Below the pieces are notes generated by a model. The model made no database searches. It was not told where the DNA came from and was given only the letters and a program-made list of their open reading frames with translations. Made by a program: the position numbers and the translations under genes. 58,303 nucleotides of DNA from an uncultured bacterium (GTDB taxonomy: Bacteria; Cyanobacteriota; Vampirovibrionia; Gastranaerophilales; Gastranaerophilaceae). Positions 53,187-58,303 of this stretch are shown here, in pieces. The stretch is taken from contig CASGCE010000028.1 of NCBI GenBank assembly GCA_949299935.1, positions 1 through 58,303 of the forward strand, written 5' to 3'. Numbering within the stretch: position 1 is the first letter of the stretch; every line of letters starts with the position of its first letter.

Positions 53187-54560
53187 CTAAAATACATTAG
53201 TTTTGACAGGGTTTTTAAATTTCGTAATATTAGCCTGAAATAACAAATCAACTTTACCTACGGGTCCATTTCTGTGTTTCGCAACAATAATTTCGGATTC
53301 GCCTCTTGAAGCTGCTTTTGTAACTTCAGCATCCTCTTCATTTTTTTGGTAATATTCCTGACGATAAATAAACATTACAATATCTGCATCTTGTTCTATC
53401 GCACCGGATTCTCTCAAATCTGATAACATGGGTCGTTTATCATTTCTTGATTCAACGGCACGTGATAATTGTGAAAGTGCGATTATTGGGACGTCGAGTT
53501 CTCTGGCAAGGGTTTTTAACCCTCTTGATATGGTCGAAATCTGTTGCATGCGATCTTCTCTGCTGCTGCTTTCCATTAATTGTAAATAATCAATTACAAT
53601 TAAACCTAAATCTTTCTGTTCCATTTTTAATCTGCGGCATTTTGCCCTTATATCAGTTAATGTAATACCACTGGTATCATCTATAAAAATTGGCGCATTG
53701 GCAAAATCATTCATTGCGTTTACAATTTTGTCCCAATCTTTACCTTGCATGTTTCCGGTTTTTATACGTTGAGTATCGACTTCTGCTTGTGAACAAAGCA
53801 TGCGTTGTACAAGTTGTTCTTTTGACATTTCAAGTGAAAATATTGCAACCGGAACTTTTTCTTTTATCGCAACATTTTGAGCTATATTTAACGCAAATGC
53901 AGTCTTACCCATTGAAGGACGTGCCGCAAGTATTATAAGATCTGATTTTTGAAGTCCGCTTGTTATATTATCAAGTTCATAAAAATCGGTTCTCAATCCG
54001 CTTAATTCACCTCTGTGTTCATAGCGGTATTCCATTTTTTGATATGAATTCAATACCAAATCTTTGACATGACTTAAATCACTTGTTGCTTTTTGGGAAG
54101 CAATATCAAATATTAACCTTTCGGCATTTTCAAGTGATTCATTAACTGGTTTCATATCGTATCCAAAAGAAACTATTTCGCTGCCGGCACTTATTAAGGC
54201 TCTTTTTACAGCCTTTTCCTGTACTATTTTTGCATAATATTCTATGTTTGATGTTGTAATTGTTTTGTAGCTTAAATCGTTTATGAAAGCACGACCACCA
54301 ATTGTTTCTAATTTTGAATTATAGCTTAATACATCAGATACCGAGACCAAATCGATTCTTTCATTTGAATTGAATAACTGCAGTATTGCTTCGTAAACAT
54401 ATTTGTGTGCAGGTTTGTAGAAACTCTCAGGTTTTATGGTTTCAACAATTTTCGTTAAAACCTCAGGATTTACAAGAATTGCACCCAAAACAGCTTCTTC
54501 TGCTTCGATATTTTGTGGTAAAAGATTGCCTTGTTCGGTCTTTTCTTTCAATGTTGGCAT
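53187..54560 (-). CDS. dnaB: Replicative DNA helicase DnaB
   Basis: 457 residues from ATG 54560 with SD AAGGGGG; the start seven codons earlier is not needed. DnaB N-terminal domain PQNIEAEEAVLGAIL, Walker A ARPSMGKTAFALNIA, Walker B GLIVIDYLQLM, and DLRESGAIEQDADIVMFIYR with the arginine finger region. It unwinds DNA at the fork. The DciA-like loader candidate is at 42 kb. Confidence 0.97.
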   Translation of the reverse strand: MPTLKEKTEQGNLLPQNIEAEEAVLGAILVNPEVLTKIVETIKPESFYKPAHKYVYEAILQLFNSNERIDLVSVSDVLSYNSKLETIGGRAFINDLSYKTITTSNIEYYAKIVQEKAVKRALISAGSEIVSFGYDMKPVNESLENAERLIFDIASQKATSDLSHVKDLVLNSYQKMEYRYEHRGELSGLRTDFYELDNITSGLQKSDLIILAARPSMGKTAFALNIAQNVAIKEKVPVAIFSLEMSKEQLVQRMLCSQAEVDTQRIKTGNMQGKDWDKIVNAMNDFANAPIFIDDTSGITLTDIRAKCRRLKMEQKDLGLIVIDYLQLMESSSREDRMQQISTISRGLKTLARELDVPIIALSQLSRAVESRNDKRPMLSDLRESGAIEQDADIVMFIYRQEYYQKNEEDAEVTKAASRGESEIIVAKHRNGPVGKVDLLFQANITKFKNPVKTNVF

Positions 54561-54631
54561 GCCAAACCCCCTTGCATGCATGATATAACAAGATGAAAAA
54601 TTGTGTAATGTATGTTAAAATAATTTTACCT

Positions 54632-55105
54632 ATGATACATAAATTAGCAAAAATTTTGTTGGAAAAGAAATTGGTTATATCTACCGCGGAATCTTGTACC
54701 GGTGGTTTGTTAAGTTCTATGTTAACGGATATTTCCGGTAGCTCCGAATATGTAAAACTTAATTTTGTTACTTATGCAAATGAAGCAAAGCATAAAATCT
54801 TAGGTGTCAGCAGTATGACACTGGAAAAAAATGGAGCTGTAAGTGCTGAATGCGCAAGAGAAATGGCAGACGGTTTGTCAGATATAACAGAATGTGATGT
54901 GGCATTATGTACTACCGGAATTGCAGGCCCTAATGGCGGTAGTGAAGAAAAACCCGTAGGATTATGTTATATATCCTGTAAGTACAAAAATGAAATTTAT
55001 GTCAAAAAAATACTTTTAAACCCCTGTATTGAAAGAAAAGAAATGAAAAAATTGTTCGCTGAGCATGCTATAGAATTTGCGTACAATGTTCTAAGTAACA
55101 ATTAA
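54632..55105 (+). CDS. CinA C-terminal-type nicotinamide-nucleotide amidase
   Basis: 157 residues. VISTAESCTGGLLSSMLTDISGSSEYVKLNFVTYANEAK and CTTGIAGPNGGSEEKPVGL are diagnostic of the PncC/CinA_C domain (catalytic Ser-x-x-Gly region). A free-standing domain as in E. coli PncC. It recycles NMN to nicotinate mononucleotide. ATG 54632 is preferred; there is no SD, TAAAAT lies ten bases upstream. Convergent overlap of 15 bp with the next gene. Confidence 0.88.
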   Translation: MIHKLAKILLEKKLVISTAESCTGGLLSSMLTDISGSSEYVKLNFVTYANEAKHKILGVSSMTLEKNGAVSAECAREMADGLSDITECDVALCTTGIAGPNGGSEEKPVGLCYISCKYKNEIYVKKILLNPCIERKEMKKLFAEHAIEFAYNVLSNN

Positions 55106-55999
55106 ATCAGCAATAATTTCGGGATTTTTCTTCATTAAGTGTTCTGCAAAAACCTCAGTGTCCAGTTGGGTTATGACAATTGACATTAAATCATTTGGTA
55201 GTTCACCAAGCATTTTTATTATTTCTTCGTCCTCTAAAACTGTCATAGCTTTTACTAATTCAGGTTTTTGTTTTTGATTATTAATCATATTTGTATAAGC
55301 TCTGGCATCAAACAGCTGATAAAGTTCAGGATTTTCTTTAGTAAGAGCTAATGTTAATTGTTGTTTTTGAGTTGTTTGCATACTTGTTAATGCTTCTTTG
55401 TATTGTAATGGGTTAAATTTGCTGATTTGTTTTATCATGTTCAAATGATCTTCTTCTTGACATTCTTTTCCTGTAACACTTTCAATCATTTGAGCAATAT
55501 ATTCAGGGGGAATAGATTTCAAATGTTCTAAAACTTTATTTTTATCAAGTTCGTGGCTTGTTAGGAGCTTATTAAGTTGTTTTTCCGGCATAAGTTGAAT
55601 TACTTCTTCTTGTGAAAAAAGTTGAAAAACAGTTTTTACAAGTTGTTCAGGCGGAACTTCTTCAAGCATTTTGAGTAACTTATCCTGAGTAAAATACATC
55701 AAGCCTTGAACCAGGTCATTGTGTTCCATTAAAGGAAGAAATTCTTCCAGTTGTTGTTCATTCATATTCATTAGAATTATAAATTTGTTATTAGGATCTG
55801 CAAGTTTAAAAATTTCAATTAAAAGATTAACATCAGTTAATAGTTCGTTGGCAAGTTCAACTGCAAGCGGGTTACCTGCAGCGGTTTCCGCCTCAAGAAC
55901 CTCTTCAATGGTTTTGCCTTGATACATCTCAAGTTTTTCGGCGGAAAGATTCAACCGGTTCTGTAGATATATTAAGTTGGTGTCAATTGTTATAGACAT
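55091..55999 (-). CDS. Helical-repeat protein like MgtE-N/FliG
   Basis: 302 residues, all helical. Repeated LExxPPEQLVK/LxxLPNDLM/LKSIPPEYIAQMI blocks of about 28-30 residues, each with an acidic-P-x-E turn, resemble the MgtE N-domain/FliG right-handed superhelix. No catalytic or TM part. Probably a scaffold; partner unknown. SD GAGGA before the ATG. Confidence 0.65.
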   Translation of the reverse strand: MSITIDTNLIYLQNRLNLSAEKLEMYQGKTIEEVLEAETAAGNPLAVELANELLTDVNLLIEIFKLADPNNKFIILMNMNEQQLEEFLPLMEHNDLVQGLMYFTQDKLLKMLEEVPPEQLVKTVFQLFSQEEVIQLMPEKQLNKLLTSHELDKNKVLEHLKSIPPEYIAQMIESVTGKECQEEDHLNMIKQISKFNPLQYKEALTSMQTTQKQQLTLALTKENPELYQLFDARAYTNMINNQKQKPELVKAMTVLEDEEIIKMLGELPNDLMSIVITQLDTEVFAEHLMKKNPEIIADLIVT

Positions 56000-56142
56000 A
56001 GTTAATCCTCGTTATATATAATAACGTTTTTTAAGAGATTCAATTCCGCGGGTAATTATTTTTGTAACTTTTCTTAACAAGATAAAAATATAAATATATT
56101 TAATCTTAAAGATTGTCCTTATAAATCAAGAATTACCAAAAA

Positions 56143-56403
56143 TATTGGTGGTTTAGCTCATATATTTGAAGCATTGCACCGAACACGACAACTAAGTATT
56201 GTTAGTAGATGTTTGATAAAGTTTAAAGCCCAAGAGTATTGATTTAAAAAATTTTTATAATAAAATGGAGTATATGGGTTGCCACTTCATGTGTTTAGAG
56301 CACTGTGTGTGAACAAGACAACTGAGTGTTGTCGGATGAAAGGCCTGATAAGGGTCAAAGCCAGAGAAATTGATTTTGAAAATTTTTACAATAGAATAGA
56401 AAA
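56143..56403 (+). repeat. Two degenerate tRNA-Ile-like units in tandem upstream of tRNA-Ile
   Basis: Units of 130-131 bp at 56143-56272 and 56273-56403 align to each other throughout, including their AT-rich 3' part. Each starts with TAT-GGG, has a D-arm-like piece (GTTTAGAGC, or GCTCATATATTTGAAGC), then a 30-50 nt insertion with hairpin GACAAC/GTTGTC, then an anticodon-loop-like TGATAA. No T-arm follows. The third position of this period is the intact tRNA-Ile. These are either decayed tRNA copies with an insertion, or structured RNAs. No gene lies in 56000-56406. Confidence 0.6.
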
Positions 56404-56406
56404 TAT

Positions 56407-56483
<77 letters not shown>

Positions 56484-56523
56484 TTTCGAACAAATAGAAC
56501 TTTGAGAAATGGTATCAAATGAG

Positions 56524-56614
56524 TAATAGGTTTCTGGGACATTGAGACAAGGAAAATTTAATAAAAAATCAAACAGACAGCACGATTGAGGCTGTTTTTT
56601 AGTATTGAGATGTA
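56524..56614. repeat. 91-bp direct repeat, copy 1
   Basis: Identical to 57873-57963 over all 91 bases. It begins TAATAGGTTTCTGGGACATT and includes AACAGACAGCACGATTGAGG then CTGTTTTTT. It is followed, after about 180 bp of unique GC-richer DNA, by a second repeated block. No gene is seen in 56484-56959. Confidence 0.9.
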
Positions 56615-56799
56615 GGGGTCTTTTTGTCTTGGATTATTCGGGGTGTCGGAAAGTTCTCAGCTTCCCGACACCTTACGGGCTTGCTCGTCAAGCCTCGCAT
56701 CGCCCTACCGAAAATCCGCTGCACTCAAGTACTCTTGCTTGGTTGTCGGCATTAAACGGGCACGCTACGCTTCAGCCCTCGGCCGACAATCCGCTTTTT

Positions 56800-56952
56800 T
56801 GCACTCTTTTGCACTAATTTTCTGTCACCCTGAATTTATTTCAGGGTCTATCCTACTCACAAAGGCTATTTCAGCCCAGTGCAATAAAGTGCAAAAAAGT
56901 GCAATTTTATTTTTGCTTACAAATTGAGATACCCCAAATTATCAATGAGATT
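56800..56952. repeat. Second block of the duplicated flank, copy 1
   Basis: About 150 bp, roughly 85-90% alike to 57998-58150. It contains TTGCACTCTTTTGCACT on the left and GTGCAATAAAGTGCAAAA on the right (a large inverted pair), around an inner CCCTGAA/TTCAGGG hairpin of the common REP type. It ends just before the minus-strand antitoxin gene. Confidence 0.8.
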
Positions 56953-56959
56953 AGGATAT

Positions 56960-57265
56960 TTACGCAATTTCTAATTCATAACCTAATTCATGGAATATTT
57001 TTACAATGGTTGAAAATTTAGGTTCCTTTTCATTTTTAAATAAACTGTATAAATGAGTTCTAGACATTCCAATTTTCTTTGCAAAACCTGAAATTGAATT
57101 TCTTGATTTAATGGCAATTTCTAACGCACGATAAAAAGAATTAAAATCACCATCTTCAATATAATCTTTTAAACTTGTATTTAGATATAATTTTATATCT
57201 TCATCAGTTTTTAAGTCGTTAATTATATAATTTTCTAAATCTATTGTATGTTTTAATTCTTTCAT
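56960..57265 (-). CDS. higA: HigA-family antitoxin
   Basis: 101 residues from ATG 57265, overlapping the toxin stop (ATGA), with SD GGAG. An N-terminal dimer part (DEDIKLYLNTSLKDYIEDGDFNSFYRALEIAIKSR) and C-terminal HTH SISGFAKKIGMSRTHLYSLFKNEKEPKFSTIV. It matches the probable addiction-module antidote family. It should bind HigB and repress the pair. Confidence 0.9.
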   Translation of the reverse strand: MKELKHTIDLENYIINDLKTDEDIKLYLNTSLKDYIEDGDFNSFYRALEIAIKSRNSISGFAKKIGMSRTHLYSLFKNEKEPKFSTIVKIFHELGYELEIA

Positions 57266-57585
57266 TGTAAGTTTCTCCATTCTTGAAGTATACTTTTTGC
57301 TTTTAGGATATCTTTACTTTGTGTTGATTTATCGCCACCATTGATAAGTAAAACTATTATATTATCTATTTCAGTATAATAAATCCGATATCCGGATCCA
57401 AACTTAAATCTTAGTTCAGATATTTCATTATCTATTTTCTTATGGTCTCCAAAATTATTTTCTAATAATCTTGTTAACCTGCTTTGTATCCTTATTTTTG
57501 TATTTTTATCAAGCGAATTCATCCATTCAATAAATGGTGCTTTATCATTTGCTAATTGTGCAATTTTTACAATTCGCATGTTCAT
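57262..57585 (-). CDS. higB: HigB-family toxin
   Basis: 107 residues from ATG 57585. RelE/ParE-fold Gp49-like type: FIEWMNSLDKNTKIRIQSRLTRL, the turn DHKKIDNEISELRFKFGSGYRIYY with the usual E-L-R-F-x-x-G-x-Y-R-I core, and LLINGGDKSTQSKDI. These toxins cut ribosome-bound mRNA. Toxin-first order is normal for higBA. The 57612 start is rejected because the promoter lies inside it. Confidence 0.9.
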   Translation of the reverse strand: MNMRIVKIAQLANDKAPFIEWMNSLDKNTKIRIQSRLTRLLENNFGDHKKIDNEISELRFKFGSGYRIYYTEIDNIIVLLINGGDKSTQSKDILKAKSILQEWRNLQ

Positions 57586-57591
57586 ATTAAT

Positions 57592-57620
57592 AGTGTAAAC
57601 TATAGCAGACATTTTGTCAA
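57592..57620 (-). promoter_or_regulatory. Promoter of higBA
   Basis: Minus-strand TTGACA (consensus), 17-bp spacer, TACACT, six bases, ATG 57585: a leaderless message for the toxin. Confidence 0.75.
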
Positions 57621-57770
57621 TCTTGGAGTAATTATTCTTAATAAGTTCTTAATAAAAAGTTTTGAGCAAATGACTTGACTTTTATTGCTACAAGAGCGAT
57701 TAATGTGTATGTAAAAGTTAATAAGGAGGTATTAAAAAAGAACAAATTAAGATAAATTAAATTTTTAACT

Positions 57771-57805
57771 GAATAGATATGGACTGATGGTCCCAGTCCA
57801 CTGAG
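57771..57805 (+). repeat. tRNA-Ile remnant
   Basis: GAATAGATATGG matches the 5' flank of tRNA-Ile (56395-56409), and TGGTCCCAGTCCACTG matches the T-arm/3' part TGGTTCGAGTCCACTG of tRNA-Ile (13 of 16). The middle of the tRNA is missing. It sits about 70 bp before direct-repeat copy 2, as tRNA-Ile sits before copy 1. The rest of 57621-57872 has only a stray SD (AAGGAGGT, 57724) without a start codon. Confidence 0.55.
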
Positions 57806-57872
57806 TGCATGTATAAATATATAAATCTATATATTATGAACCTTTATTGGATGCGAAATTTTTGCAGGTAAT

Positions 57873-57963
57873 TAATAGGTTTCTGGGACATTGAGACAAG
57901 GAAAATTTAATAAAAAATCAAACAGACAGCACGATTGAGGCTGTTTTTTAGTATTGAGATGTA
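57873..57963. repeat. 91-bp direct repeat, copy 2
   Basis: Identical to copy 1 at 56524-56614. It is followed after only about 35 bp by the second repeated block, so the 180-bp insert of copy 1 is missing here. Confidence 0.9.
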
Positions 57964-57997
57964 TGGGACATTTTTTGCACTCAAGTACTCTTTTCTT

Positions 57998-58150
57998 GCA
58001 CTCTTTTGCACTAAGATTCTGCCGCCCTGAATTTACTTCAGGGTCTATCCGGCTCACCAAGCCTATTTTAGCCCAGTGCAAGAAAGTGCAAAAAAGTGCA
58101 ATTTTATTTTTGCTTGCAATTTGAGATACCCAAAATTATCAATAAGATTT
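57998..58150. repeat. Second block of the duplicated flank, copy 2
   Basis: Counterpart of 56800-56952, with the same TGCACT inverted pair and CCCTGAA/TTCAGGG hairpin. It ends at the stop of the next minus-strand HTH gene, as copy 1 ends near higA. Confidence 0.8.
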
Positions 58151-58303
58151 ATTTTAATAATAAATATACTTCTGTTTCAAAATAATTGGCTAGCATTTCA
58201 ATTTTATCTAAAGTAATATTTATTTTACCTTTTTCAAGTTTTGAAACATAAGAATTATCAACTCCTAAAACTAAAGATAATTCTTCCCTGCTTAACTTTT
58301 TCT
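58149..58303 (-). CDS. XRE-family HTH protein, 5' end outside the window
   Basis: Frame open from the window edge: KKLSREELSLVLGVDNSYVS, then KLEKGKINITLDKIEMLANY and the tail EVYLLLK-stop (51 codons seen). A standard HTH_3 core. By position it is probably an antitoxin or regulator of a second module flanked by the same repeat as higBA. Confidence 0.75.
   Translation of the reverse strand, partial: KKLSREELSLVLGVDNSYVSKLEKGKINITLDKIEMLANYFETEVYLLLK

Noticed and set aside
53187-54581. dnaB as a sign of a prophage or plasmid origin.
   Set aside because: Normal chromosomal length and motifs, housekeeping neighbours, no phage genes around.
56643-56927. ORFs reading CHPEFISGS in the repeat block.
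   Set aside because: This is the usual translation of REP-type palindromes; no SD, unusual composition, and it lies in a duplicated non-coding block.
57724-57760. Strong SD-like AAGGAGGT with a short following frame.
   Set aside because: No ATG, GTG or TTG at a usable distance; the frame closes after nine codons.

Overview
The window is AT-rich bacterial chromosome with short intergenic gaps. Taken together, the gene content points to a non-photosynthetic relative of cyanobacteria (Melainabacteria/Vampirovibrionia, probably a gut Gastranaerophilales). The pointers are several prepilin-like proteins of the FTLAEVLITLAIIGIVAA type, an LdpA-like iron-sulfur protein, a large GH57 hydrolase and a DprA-like SLOG protein. 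No rRNA gene lies in the window, so this placement is an inference.

Layout. 1-6.1 kb: end of a 36-residue-repeat protein, then a 1,487-residue HD-domain protein, then an inverted-repeat element beside tRNA-Ala. 6.3-16.4 kb: mini-RNase III, a Spy/CpxP-like protein with a prepilin, an HD protein divergent from a diguanylate cyclase, a Mur-ligase pair, an alcohol dehydrogenase, a metal permease and a cupin. 16.4-19.2 kb: tRNA-Arg with a partial copy of its 3' end, then a small island holding an EcoRI-type adenine methyltransferase broken by a nonsense codon and a DUF262-HNH nuclease. 19.2-38.4 kb: housekeeping genes (alaS, dut, GH57, tadA, a two-component system, pcrA, nudix, HAD, ispF, ffh) and a second prepilin. 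38.6-56 kb: tRNA-Glu, a third prepilin, AGCS transporter, dciA-like, nrnA, rseP, speE, HIT, a beta-lactamase-fold protein, LdpA-like, more signalling genes, dnaB and a CinA-type amidase. 56.1 kb to the end: an accessory zone with tRNA-Ile, two degenerate tRNA-like copies upstream of it, a HigBA module, perfect 91-bp direct repeats, a tRNA-Ile remnant and the end of another HTH gene.

Two patterns recur. (1) All three prepilin genes are preceded by the same element: an SD-led 13-15 codon leader ORF containing exactly nine G, which closes just after the G tract. A one-base backward slip (or one extra G) in the tract joins that leader to the prepilin frame. This suggests a conserved frameshift, transcript-slippage or phase-variation switch, and it is the best candidate here for an undescribed system. 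(2) At least ten genes have a -10 box exactly six bases before the start codon and no Shine-Dalgarno, which is the layout of leaderless mRNAs. Where an A precedes the extended -10, it creates a false in-frame 'MCYN' N-terminus, so several automatic starts are too long; starts were trimmed here.

Genes on opposite strands often converge and overlap at their 3' ends, with no room for a terminator between them.
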